From positions 1 through 41,869 of the forward strand of contig DDQG01000021.1 in NCBI GenBank assembly GCA_002342585.1: 41,869 bases of DNA, in the 5' to 3' direction. This document shows, piece after piece, positions 24,774-33,150 of the stretch. The translations under genes were made by a program, and so were the position numbers. The notes under the pieces were generated by a model. It did no database searches. It was not told the origin of the DNA and saw only the letters and a list, made by a program, of their open reading frames with translations. Every line of letters begins with the position of its first letter. Position 1 is the first letter of the stretch. The stretch is from Prevotellaceae bacterium UBA2448. Its GTDB lineage: Bacteria; Bacteroidota; Bacteroidia; Bacteroidales; Bacteroidaceae.

Positions 24774-27323
24774 CTATTCCACCACCGCAGGAATAATCTT
24801 CACAGGGGAACAAAGTCCCGATGGAACAACTGTCCACTTATCGTAAAGGTCGCGCTTGTAGTTCAGGTCCACAACGTTTATCTCCTTAAACTTACGCCAT
24901 TTCACACCTCTGCGGTCGAGTGCTGCAATACGGTTTGCAGGTAAGTTGTTCACTTCCACTTCAAGAATGTTATCACCTTCCTTCAACTGACTAGTGATGT
25001 CGATGCGATACGGCACAGCGAAGAGAGTGCCACAGTCCTTACCGTTCACAACGACACGAGCCGACTCACGCACATCGCCCAGGTCGAGGATAAACGCACT
25101 ACTCGGTTGTATCTTTCCCATGCGGAAAGTAGTCTTGTAACAACCTGTTGCCATTGTTTCGTTGCAAAGTGAATCCCCCAATTCTGTCCACGACTTTGGA
25201 GTTTGCATCTTCCAAGTCTTCTCTATTGGTGTTGGAGCAGCCGTCTTGAAGGAGAGAGTCCAGTCGGTCAGTTGTGTAGCACGATAGTCGAGACTGTTGT
25301 AGTACTTATGTGCAGGCAAGATAGCTGCCTCAGCATTGTTAGTGCTGAATGTACGCAGCAGGATACTTTCGCCCGATTGCAACTGAATGCGCACCCTACC
25401 CTGTTCGTCTATCTTCGCACGGGTTATGTCGCCATTCATAGGATTGTAGAACACAGCTGATGCTGCCTTCACACCCAGTTCTACGAAACTGTCAACATAC
25501 TTACCTTGCAGGTTTGAGATGAAGTAATGATAGCCCTCCGGATTGCTGCGACGAATACAACTGAGTCCCTGAACAGAACGCATCGACTCAGCACGGGCAT
25601 TGGTAGCCTCCAGTGCCGACTGGTAGTCTTGTGCCAGAACAGAGTTTTTCTTCAGGTTTTTCAAAACCTTATCAAATTGTTTCTGTTCTGCCTTCTTGCC
25701 ATATCCAGGTACAGATGTCGGGTAATCCTTTACAAAGATAACCTTATAACCTGCGGCAGCCATATTGTTCAGACGCTGAACGGTGGTAAGCGGCATAAAA
25801 TGCACATCAGGAATGATAATAGCTGCATATCGCTTCGTGACATCATCTTTCTGCACATATCTATCGCTAATATAATCTACGTCGTAACCACCCTTAATAA
25901 TGGTCTGCACGGTATTGATAAACTTAGGAGCACGTTTCTCCATAGAGTGGATATCGAACAGAGCCACACTACCTGGTTGGTCGTATATCATATCGTAAAA
26001 GGGCAGATATACAAGGATGTCGTTATCGGGTTCACCCCACTGGAGCATCGACTGACAACGCTGGATATAAGCCGAGAACGCAGGCATAGCAGTCCACCAG
26101 TTGTTGTTTGGCGACATATCCACACTGGCATAAAATCTCCACCCTGGCCACTCGGCATCCTTTGGAGAATAGCAAGCTCCGTGAAAGTAAACATGGTTTA
26201 TACCTGAAATAAAGAATAGGTCGAGGTCGGGTTTACACTGAGAAAGTGAAGTGCGGAAATGTTCCGTAAGCCAGGTGAAGGTCTCACTCGATGTAAGACG
26301 ATGACCACTCAGATGAGCACCTGACGAAGCATATTTCAGCATCGAGATATCAGAGAAATTCTTCTTTGTGTATGCCGGGTCTTTTCGCAAACCATGAATG
26401 CCGAAGTCGCTCAGTCCGAATCCTTCACACTCTGGAATATCTACAGCTGCATAGAGGTCGAGCAGGTTTGCAGGCGAACCATGAGCCTGGTTGCGAGTCT
26501 GCGAACCATGTTTATGTGCCCAGTCCGTCCACTGTGTTGTAAAATTCTCGTATAGCAGTTCTGCAAGTGTTTCTCTATAATCAGAAAGTATTCGCTTATC
26601 CTCATCTGTACGAAGAGAATCAGGAGTTGTAAAAGGCTTCAGATGTTCGTAAAGGTCATAGTGGCGACGCTTCTGAAACTCCTCTCTCAGGTTAGGAGTC
26701 CAATCAGCACCATACACCTCATAACTATCGTTAAAGAAATTTGTAGGGAATGCCACCTGCTGATTAACAAATGCTGTATCGAAGCGTTCCAGATAACGGG
26801 CTACAGCATCCTTGCTGAAGTGATCAATAACGAATCCCTCACCACCAGGGGCAGCACGTTTTACCTTTTGTTTTGTCTTGCTTACCTCAACAGAGGTCTT
26901 TCCCCCTTCTGTCTTGAATATAGCCTTTGTGGCAGCATCCTCCACACTTACCAGTGGTCCCCCGAAAGGCCAACCAGTACCTGTTGCCATATCCACCTGA
27001 ATACCCAAGCGATTTCCCTCTGCTTCAGTGTGCTTCAACATCTGCATCCATTTCGGAGAGAGATACTGAATCTCATTTTTATCGTTTCCCTGCACACCAT
27101 AAATTGGAGTGATTTCCACACCGCCAATTCCAGCCTTCGCCATCTCCTCGAGGTTGTATGTCAGTCCTTCCTTATCTACGGCAGAACCCAACCACCACCA
27201 ACGGGCATAAGGTTTCGACTCCTGTGTGATAGGCACCTTCAAAGCATCAGGACCATTCCACTTGGCATTTGCTGACACACTCAGAGAAATGGTCAGCATT
27301 CCGGCTATAAATAGATTTCTCAT
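24774..27323 (-). CDS. Secreted GH106-type alpha-L-rhamnosidase
   Basis: 849 residues with a cleavable signal peptide (SVSANA|K). The N-terminal half matches the GH106 core: PYARWWWLGSAV, MAKAGIGGVEITPIYG, LGIQVDMATGTGWPFGGP and later NQAHGSPANLLDLYAAVDIPECE. The C-terminus has a beta-sandwich with VVVNGKDCGTLFAVPYRIDI and LEVEVNNLPANRIA, the galactose-binding-like jelly roll found at the end of these enzymes. GH106 members remove rhamnose from rhamnogalacturonans. It starts 7 bp after the CE12 gene and is the last gene of a GH2-CE12-GH106 operon. Confidence 0.88.
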   Translation of the reverse strand: MRNLFIAGMLTISLSVSANAKWNGPDALKVPITQESKPYARWWWLGSAVDKEGLTYNLEEMAKAGIGGVEITPIYGVQGNDKNEIQYLSPKWMQMLKHTEAEGNRLGIQVDMATGTGWPFGGPLVSVEDAATKAIFKTEGGKTSVEVSKTKQKVKRAAPGGEGFVIDHFSKDAVARYLERFDTAFVNQQVAFPTNFFNDSYEVYGADWTPNLREEFQKRRHYDLYEHLKPFTTPDSLRTDEDKRILSDYRETLAELLYENFTTQWTDWAHKHGSQTRNQAHGSPANLLDLYAAVDIPECEGFGLSDFGIHGLRKDPAYTKKNFSDISMLKYASSGAHLSGHRLTSSETFTWLTEHFRTSLSQCKPDLDLFFISGINHVYFHGACYSPKDAEWPGWRFYASVDMSPNNNWWTAMPAFSAYIQRCQSMLQWGEPDNDILVYLPFYDMIYDQPGSVALFDIHSMEKRAPKFINTVQTIIKGGYDVDYISDRYVQKDDVTKRYAAIIIPDVHFMPLTTVQRLNNMAAAGYKVIFVKDYPTSVPGYGKKAEQKQFDKVLKNLKKNSVLAQDYQSALEATNARAESMRSVQGLSCIRRSNPEGYHYFISNLQGKYVDSFVELGVKAASAVFYNPMNGDITRAKIDEQGRVRIQLQSGESILLRTFSTNNAEAAILPAHKYYNSLDYRATQLTDWTLSFKTAAPTPIEKTWKMQTPKSWTELGDSLCNETMATGCYKTTFRMGKIQPSSAFILDLGDVRESARVVVNGKDCGTLFAVPYRIDITSQLKEGDNILEVEVNNLPANRIAALDRRGVKWRKFKEINVVDLNYKRDLYDKWTVVPSGLCSPVKIIPAVVE

Positions 27324-27330
27324 AAACCAA

Positions 27331-28641
27331 TCAATTCCCTTCTGGTTTCTTCATTTCGATAAACGGACTGCAGTTCCAGTGGAAAGTCTTCCAATCGTTG
27401 GGTTGAGCAGGATTATAGTCCGTATATCTGTTACTGATATATTTCACGAGTGGCAGGTTGAGGTCTTTTATTCCCTTCACAACCATCAGACTGATTTCGT
27501 ATGCACCGAACGGATTCCAGTGTGTATTGTCCTCGAATGCCTTAGTCTGACTTGGGAAAGTGCCAGCTGGATAATGAACGAGAGTACGCTTAGAATCTTC
27601 ATATCCAAGAGCCTCGAACATCTCACGAGTCATATCGTGCAGTTCGATGATTGGTACATTCAGGTCTTTTCCTACAAAACGCATTGCCTCAGGATACTTT
27701 CCGTGAGTTTCCTTGATTTTGTTTCCGTCCCACTGACGGCGTTGTGTAGCAGTACAGAATACAGGCACAGCACCTTTTTCGCGAATCTGATCAACATAAA
27801 TCTTCAGCATATGAGCGAAGTTATAGTAAGCACCGGCACCGGCATTCTTCTCTTTCTGATCGTTATGTCCGAATTCGATAAACACATAGTCGCCAGGTTT
27901 TGCAAGAGCACAAATCTTCTTCAGTCGGTTCTGATTGTAGAAGGAAGTAGCAGTGAGTCCGCTCTGTGCGTAGTTAGCCACTCCGATTTCATCAGTCAGC
28001 CAGTAACCGAATATCTGTCCCCAACTGGTCCATGGTTCGCGGTCTTGATCCACCACAGTAGAATTTCCGCAAAGATAGATTGTAGGCACATCGACCTTCT
28101 CAATCTTTATCTGCGAACACAGAGGCATATCACCGTTTATCTCAAGTGTCAGTTTGTCGTCCCAGCGCAAAGCCTCTGCCTCTGCAGGTTTCAGTTTTAC
28201 GACATCGCGCTTTCCGTCAGGTAGCAGAATCTCGGTGTTTCTCTTATTCACGATAAAAGAGAAAGTCTTGAACTCACCCTTCTTGGTCTGTTCGTTGAAT
28301 ACATAAAGTCTGCGCGATTCAGCACGAACAGTAGTATTTCCTTTTTTCTTCTTGTTTCCTATGGTAACAGTAACCTTATAATTTCCGTCTGGCACAGCTA
28401 CAGAGAAATAGAAAATGCCATCGCTCAGTTTGAAATCGTTTGTCTGCATCTTGCGAGCTTCATCGATTACATACTGGAAGTCGTAACCATATCCGCGTTC
28501 TGCATTGAACGTATCTGTAGGTTTTACCTGGGTAGCGGTCTTATCGCGACCATCGAACGAGAAGTTATAACTCTGTGCGAAAGCACTTCCCACTGAGAAA
28601 ATTAAAAGTGAAAAGTTAAAAGTTAAAAGTTTTAGTTTCAT
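27331..28641 (-). CDS. Secreted SGNH/GDSL esterase, CE12 rhamnogalacturonan acetylesterase-like
   Basis: 436 residues. After a signal peptide (to about residue 22, AFAQ) comes an N-terminal beta-sandwich (about 25-175), then the SGNH hydrolase domain. Block I is LCGNSTVVDQD with nucleophile Ser194, followed by ANYAQSG, FGHNDQK (block III) and the Asp/His pair in DNTHWNPFGA (block V). The arrangement fits CE12 enzymes, which deacetylate galacturonate of rhamnogalacturonan-I. The signal-peptide codons are made of 7-bp repeats (28598-28632). Middle gene of the GH2-CE12-GH106 operon. Confidence 0.87.
   Translation of the reverse strand: MKLKLLTFNFSLLIFSVGSAFAQSYNFSFDGRDKTATQVKPTDTFNAERGYGYDFQYVIDEARKMQTNDFKLSDGIFYFSVAVPDGNYKVTVTIGNKKKKGNTTVRAESRRLYVFNEQTKKGEFKTFSFIVNKRNTEILLPDGKRDVVKLKPAEAEALRWDDKLTLEINGDMPLCSQIKIEKVDVPTIYLCGNSTVVDQDREPWTSWGQIFGYWLTDEIGVANYAQSGLTATSFYNQNRLKKICALAKPGDYVFIEFGHNDQKEKNAGAGAYYNFAHMLKIYVDQIREKGAVPVFCTATQRRQWDGNKIKETHGKYPEAMRFVGKDLNVPIIELHDMTREMFEALGYEDSKRTLVHYPAGTFPSQTKAFEDNTHWNPFGAYEISLMVVKGIKDLNLPLVKYISNRYTDYNPAQPNDWKTFHWNCSPFIEMKKPEGN
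28598..28632. repeat. 7-bp tandem repeat forming the CE12 signal peptide (locus E, unit AAAGTTA)
   Basis: Plus-strand heptamers AAAATTA, AAAGTGA, AAAGTTA, AAAGTTA, AAAGTTT begin at 28598, 28605, 28612, 28619 and 28626. Read on the coding (minus) strand they encode residues about 4-15 of the esterase (KLLTFNFSLLIF), the hydrophobic core of its signal peptide. Confidence 0.9.
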
Positions 28642-28658
28642 GTGATATTGATTTTAGA

Positions 28659-31600
28659 TTATTTCTTTGGCTTAATGGAATTGTCGAGCGCAGGTTTGAG
28701 TTCGTCAGGCGAATCCTTAGTGTACATATTCACAGCACCAGCCACCTTTGTGAAGAGGTCGGCAATGTGCCACTCGTCGATAGTCCACTGTGGTTGGAAC
28801 TTATCCGACAACATATAGTTGAGGATAGAATAGCGCATCTGTCGTGCCACGATACGAGTGTCGAGGTTGCTTGTCAAGTCCATAGTAGTCATCACGAGTC
28901 GTCCATTGCCTACATGTGCCTCGAACAGCATACAAATCTTACGACTTACAAACCAAGTGTCGATACTCTGCACCAGCGGTTGGAAGTCTCTTGGGAAGTC
29001 TGTAAACTGCATCACCTGTGCTTTGTTTACGAGTTCCCACCACTGTATGTCGCTATGATAATCTGTTGGGAAGAGTTCGAAGATGCTGTGTTTGTTCTCT
29101 ACTAAGATACCTGTAGTGTGTGGCGGACGCATCTTGAACCAAGATGTGTTCCAGAATACAGGAGTAAACTGCTGCACCACTTCTTTTCCGTAGCTTACCT
29201 TTTCGGCAGCACAGATAAGCACCTTACCACCCTTCTTCAGAGTTTTCTTTGCCATTTCATCGAGCGAATCGGTTACATACACATCGTTAAAGTTTGCATG
29301 CAAAGCAAAGAAACCTGCCTTCTGAGCGTTTTTCTTCTGAGTCTTCTTGTTTGCCAACTGAGTCAGTCCGTCTGTCTCCGGATATACCCAGAAATCCCAG
29401 TGGTTCTTCGCCTCTGTTCCAGGCACAGTAACTACGAACGTATATTTACCTGCCTCTGTGATGAAGTTCAGAGGAATGGTTACCTTGCCCAGTTCTATGT
29501 TGCAACCTACAGGCAAGTTGCGGGCAGCAAAATCACCTTCCTTCACTGTCTGTTCGCCTTTCTTCACCGCCCAATGAGCAGCAGTATTAGGAATTTCTGC
29601 AGCAGAGAACTGCGACAGTTCTACGTCAGCTGTAAATGTCTCGGAGTTCTTATAGGTAAACTTCTTTATCTTTGCGAGAGGAACGATAGGAGAACAGAAC
29701 TCGCGGAATTCCTCAGGACTGATATAACCCTTATTATCGAAGAACACATCGGTCACACCCACCAGAGCAGTACCCTGACCAGAGTAATCGTTTATGGAGA
29801 GCAACTGGAATCCGGCATAGTTAGGAGTGCGCAGAGTACGTTCTATCTCAGCCTTATAACACAGAGCCTGCAGTTTTCCGGAAGCGAGCATGAAGTCGCG
29901 AGCTCTGCCTGCCATTCCGTTATCTCTCAATAGGTCACGGAATATCTCAAAGTTCTTCGCTTTGTTTACACCAACATACTTCTGTATCTCGTCGAAGTTA
30001 GGGAAAGCGCACCACTGACCGGTCTCATGACTTACAAACGGCATAGTGATTGGTGTATTAGGCATGTCCTTGCCGTTGTATGTAGTTATGTTCTTTTCGA
30101 AGTTGACAACCGACTCAGGAGCTCTCTTACTCCATTCGTTCAGTCCGCGTGCACCAGCCTTCACAGCAAACTCGCTACCTGGTTGCCAAGCCCATCCGCC
30201 ACCAACGGAGAATCCGCAGTACAGGTGACGATTGTCATATTCCTTTATCTTTGCCACATGTTCGGTTGACCACTTCACCCAGTTGCCTGCCGGTTCGTTT
30301 CCGAAGGCAAAGAACGTAAATGATGGATGGTTGCCGTATTCATCTACAATCCTCTTGCCCTCGACATAGAGGTATTCGTCGATGAATTCACCCCTTCCCA
30401 GTTTCACACCATGATTTGGCCATGATGGTCCTTCGGGCTGCAGGTAGAATCCAGTCAGGTCAGCAGCCATGAAAGCAGCCTCAGGTGGACAATATGTATG
30501 GAAACGCATATGGTTTAATCCATAGCTCTTACAAGTCTTAAACAACTTAACCCAGAAAGCTACATCCATTGGAGGATAACCGGTATTTGGGAAATCGCAG
30601 TTTTCCACTGTTCCTCTCAAAATCACCTCCCTGTCATTGATGTAGAACATCTTATCACGGATTTCCATCTTACGCATACCGAACCAGATGTCCTTGCTAT
30701 AAGTCTGAGTCTTGGTCTTCACCTCCACATTCAGAACATACAGTTGTGGATTGAATTCATCCCACAGCAACATGCCGTCGCCCATGTCGAGCACAACGTC
30801 AAGGGGTGTTGGGTAAGGGGGAACAAGTGTCACATTCACAGGTTTTGCAGTCACACTGTGTTCTTTGCTTGAATTGAACGCTACAGCCTTAACTGTCACG
30901 GTAGCCTTCTCCTTAGCATACCCGCCATCAAGTACCAGCCTTACTTTAGCTTGTTTCTTATCTACATCTGGATATACCTGAACACTCTCGATATAATTAG
31001 CCTGTCGAATATAAATATCACCTACGATTCCGTTCCAGTCACCCTGAGTCTGGTCGCTTACAGAGTGAGAGTCCTGTCCCACCTTCACTGTTTCTGGGTC
31101 GTTATCTATGCAGATGGTAAGCACGTTCTCGCCGCTGTTGTCCAACACCTTATTATCGAAATAATATACATGGGGTACAGAAAGTGTGTTCTGCGGACTA
31201 CCAATCAGGTGTCCGTTTATCCACACCTTGCTCACGATGTGCGGACGCTCCAGATACAACTCATAATCTACAGACTTCTTACCCTTTGCCAAAGTAAAAC
31301 GCTTCTGATACCAAGCCTTGCCCACATAGTGCTTGTCTGGAGTCAAGAAAAACTGCAACTTCATATCCTTGCCCGGCTTTCTGTACTTCGCCATGTATGG
31401 ATTGAAAAAATAGCTGGAGTCATAGAGCGAACCCACCCATTTGGTGTTCACACTTATATCATCACCTTTCAGACGTTCAGGCATACTTGCAGGCAACAGG
31501 ATTCTGTCGCCAAACTTCATGTCTGGCTTATACCAGCCCTCCTTCTCGCCCGTTCCGTTACGGTCTATCTGAAATTGCCATTCACCGGCAAGGTCTATTT

Positions 31601-31685
31601 TATCCTTTGTTGAAAGTGCAAAACTATTCAGCGAACACATCGCTGCAAAAAGAATAAACAGACAAGTAGAACAAAAATGCTTCAT
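28659..31685 (-). CDS. Secreted GH2-family glycoside hydrolase (beta-galactosidase-like)
   Basis: About 1008 residues. Signal peptide to about residue 24 (NSFAL). The GH2 sugar-binding domain opens with DLAGEWQFQID and contains WYQKRFTL and VWINGHLIG; an immunoglobulin-like domain and the TIM barrel follow. The probable acid/base is Glu464 in FAFGNEPAG and the probable nucleophile Glu554 in SHETGQW. Long C-terminal region with further sandwich domains. The ATG at 31685 is preferred to an upstream extension because it starts the signal peptide and lies 25 bp after a promoter -7 box. First gene of the GH2-CE12-GH106 operon; likely removes beta-galactosyl or related residues from pectic side chains, but GH2 specificity cannot be read from sequence. 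Confidence 0.87.
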   Translation of the reverse strand: MKHFCSTCLFILFAAMCSLNSFALSTKDKIDLAGEWQFQIDRNGTGEKEGWYKPDMKFGDRILLPASMPERLKGDDISVNTKWVGSLYDSSYFFNPYMAKYRKPGKDMKLQFFLTPDKHYVGKAWYQKRFTLAKGKKSVDYELYLERPHIVSKVWINGHLIGSPQNTLSVPHVYYFDNKVLDNSGENVLTICIDNDPETVKVGQDSHSVSDQTQGDWNGIVGDIYIRQANYIESVQVYPDVDKKQAKVRLVLDGGYAKEKATVTVKAVAFNSSKEHSVTAKPVNVTLVPPYPTPLDVVLDMGDGMLLWDEFNPQLYVLNVEVKTKTQTYSKDIWFGMRKMEIRDKMFYINDREVILRGTVENCDFPNTGYPPMDVAFWVKLFKTCKSYGLNHMRFHTYCPPEAAFMAADLTGFYLQPEGPSWPNHGVKLGRGEFIDEYLYVEGKRIVDEYGNHPSFTFFAFGNEPAGNWVKWSTEHVAKIKEYDNRHLYCGFSVGGGWAWQPGSEFAVKAGARGLNEWSKRAPESVVNFEKNITTYNGKDMPNTPITMPFVSHETGQWCAFPNFDEIQKYVGVNKAKNFEIFRDLLRDNGMAGRARDFMLASGKLQALCYKAEIERTLRTPNYAGFQLLSINDYSGQGTALVGVTDVFFDNKGYISPEEFREFCSPIVPLAKIKKFTYKNSETFTADVELSQFSAAEIPNTAAHWAVKKGEQTVKEGDFAARNLPVGCNIELGKVTIPLNFITEAGKYTFVVTVPGTEAKNHWDFWVYPETDGLTQLANKKTQKKNAQKAGFFALHANFNDVYVTDSLDEMAKKTLKKGGKVLICAAEKVSYGKEVVQQFTPVFWNTSWFKMRPPHTTGILVENKHSIFELFPTDYHSDIQWWELVNKAQVMQFTDFPRDFQPLVQSIDTWFVSRKICMLFEAHVGNGRLVMTTMDLTSNLDTRIVARQMRYSILNYMLSDKFQPQWTIDEWHIADLFTKVAGAVNMYTKDSPDELKPALDNSIKPKK

Positions 31686-31709
31686 AATTATGGTATTGGA
31701 ATTTAGTCG

Positions 31710-31740
31710 CGAAGATACGGCTAAACAAGCTAATATCAAA
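31710..31740 (-). promoter_or_regulatory. Promoter of the GH2-CE12-GH106 operon
   Basis: On the minus strand TTTG (31737-31740) is followed after 19 bp by TATCTTCG (31710-31717), a one-mismatch match to the Bacteroidetes -33/-7 pattern with correct spacing. The GH2 ATG follows 24 bp later. Confidence 0.6.
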
Positions 31741-31759
31741 ATAATGTTGTCGTTTTTTA

Positions 31760-31794
31760 AAACGAAAAGCGGCAAACCATGAAAGTTTGCCGCT
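31760..31794 (-). terminator. Rho-independent terminator of the ferredoxin gene
   Basis: Perfect 10-bp stem AGCGGCAAAC / GTTTGCCGCT (arms 31785-31794 and 31768-31777, 7-nt loop) followed on the minus strand by TTTTCGTTTT. It lies 28 bp past the ferredoxin stop and separates it from the GH2 operon. Confidence 0.88.
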
Positions 31795-31822
31795 GTACTC
31801 AATTGTGTATTACAATTTGCAA

Positions 31823-31996
31823 TTAAGCACCTGGAGCGATTGCGCCAGCTGGACATGCATCTGCGCAAGTACCGCAGTCAACACATGCATCAGCATCAAT
31901 TACATACTTGCCATCACCTTCAGAGATAGCACCTGATGGACACTCACCAGCGCAAGTTCCACACATTACACAATCGTCACTAATTACGTAAGCCAT
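31823..31996 (-). CDS. 2[4Fe-4S] ferredoxin
   Basis: A 57-residue clostridial-type ferredoxin, MAYVISDDCVMCGTCAGECP onward. Two CxxCxxCxxxCP motifs are complete: Cys9-12-15-19 and Cys38-41-44-48, each followed by a Gly-Ala-Ile turn. It should carry low-potential electrons for enzymes such as pyruvate:ferredoxin oxidoreductase. It has its own promoter (32049-32081) and terminator (31760-31794), so it is monocistronic and independent of the flanking sugar-degradation genes. Confidence 0.96.
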   Translation of the reverse strand: MAYVISDDCVMCGTCAGECPSGAISEGDGKYVIDADACVDCGTCADACPAGAIAPGA

Positions 31997-32048
31997 AATG
32001 TTTATTCTTTAAAATGTTAATATCCTTTATCCTTTCTATTAGGTGCTG

Positions 32049-32081
32049 CAAAGATATGCAAACTTCGAATTAAATACCAAA
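32049..32081 (-). promoter_or_regulatory. Promoter of the ferredoxin gene
   Basis: Minus-strand TTTG (32078-32081), 21-bp spacer, then TATCTTTG (32049-32056): a full match to the Bacteroidetes -33/-7 consensus. The leader before the ATG would be about 47 nt. Confidence 0.75.
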
Positions 32082-32140
32082 TTTTAGGTATAAAACTTTT
32101 CACTCAAGCATCATTTTTATACCCGAAAGTGAGTATTCCA

Positions 32141-33136
32141 TTAAAAAGAAACCGATTGCAGAGCAGCCTCCAGTTCACGTATGAGGGGACGTTTTTTCTC
32201 GTTTGGAGCAAAAGCAAAACCTTCAGCAACCACCAGACTCTGCATCTTCTCATCTGTCATCAGATAAGCCACAAACGGACCTCCCATAGCATCATTCCTC
32301 ATATCCCACAGTCCGCGCACAACGGTTATCAGTCCTTTGCCGTCAGCAGTCGGTCTTTGTCTGAAACTGACAGTTCTGCTATCGGTTTCCATCCATTGGT
32401 CTTCCCTGCCACCAGGAATATTGGTCTTCATCACAGAGTCGCGAGCAACTACAAAATCGTCGAGTGAAAGGTCACGCAGCGGCAATCGGTACATGCACAC
32501 ATTCAGTTTGAAGTCCTGCTTACTTGCCGATGCCCAGAAGAAATTCTCTCCTTGCTTCACCTCGTCAATATCTTGCGGAACCAGGAACACAGCCCCAAAC
32601 TGTCGTTCAGCCTGTTTTTTCACCACCTGACTATATTTCTTCTTCAGCACAGCCCGTTCGCGACTCAGTTCCTGTTCATTGAATAAATCCAGCAACTGTT
32701 CCTGTCTTGTCTGCATCATTTCCACAAACGCCTTATCATCGGGAGCAGTCAGATACACAATCAACTGCGGACGACAATACTCATCTCGGGCAATCCTCAT
32801 CTCTGCCTCCGCATATTTCCTGTTCACCTCAGCAATGACAATATTCCTATAGACCTTGAAAGTACTATTGAATCCCGTTCTGTTTATCTTCGTACAACGG
32901 AACTGCGGTTCGTACTGAGGCAATCCCTCTATCGGTCCCTCAACCACATCCATTAGGGTCTGTCCGGCACCCGACTTCAGCCATTCCTTGTCGGCAACAA
33001 CCAACAACTCATATGGAACTCCCTGCGAGCGTCCCTTCACGGCACTCTTATTGCCCTTACCAGAACCGCCACAGCTGCAAATAACCATGCAAAGCATGGC
33101 AGTCACCATAAATCCTATAAAACTCCTTTTTCTCAT
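32141..33136 (-). CDS. DUF4837-type lipoprotein of unknown function
   Basis: 331 residues with a lipoprotein signal peptide ending ICSC (Cys22). The rest resembles the DUF4837 family of Bacteroidetes: YELLVVADKEWLKSGAGQTLMDVVEGPIEGLPQYEP near the N-terminus, FRCTKINRTGF, VYRNIVI, and a later FLVPQDIDEVKQGENFFWAS. The function is not known. It starts 14 bp after the stop of the membrane-bound AraC regulator on the same strand and probably shares its transcript; whether the two are functionally linked cannot be told. Confidence 0.8.
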   Translation of the reverse strand: MRKRSFIGFMVTAMLCMVICSCGGSGKGNKSAVKGRSQGVPYELLVVADKEWLKSGAGQTLMDVVEGPIEGLPQYEPQFRCTKINRTGFNSTFKVYRNIVIAEVNRKYAEAEMRIARDEYCRPQLIVYLTAPDDKAFVEMMQTRQEQLLDLFNEQELSRERAVLKKKYSQVVKKQAERQFGAVFLVPQDIDEVKQGENFFWASASKQDFKLNVCMYRLPLRDLSLDDFVVARDSVMKTNIPGGREDQWMETDSRTVSFRQRPTADGKGLITVVRGLWDMRNDAMGGPFVAYLMTDEKMQSLVVAEGFAFAPNEKKRPLIRELEAALQSVSF

Positions 33137-33150
33137 ACTTTAAACAAAAA

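Noticed and set aside
31686..31868. N-terminal extension of the GH2 protein
   Set aside because: It would place 61 non-family residues before a clear signal peptide and would run through the promoter and the ferredoxin terminator.
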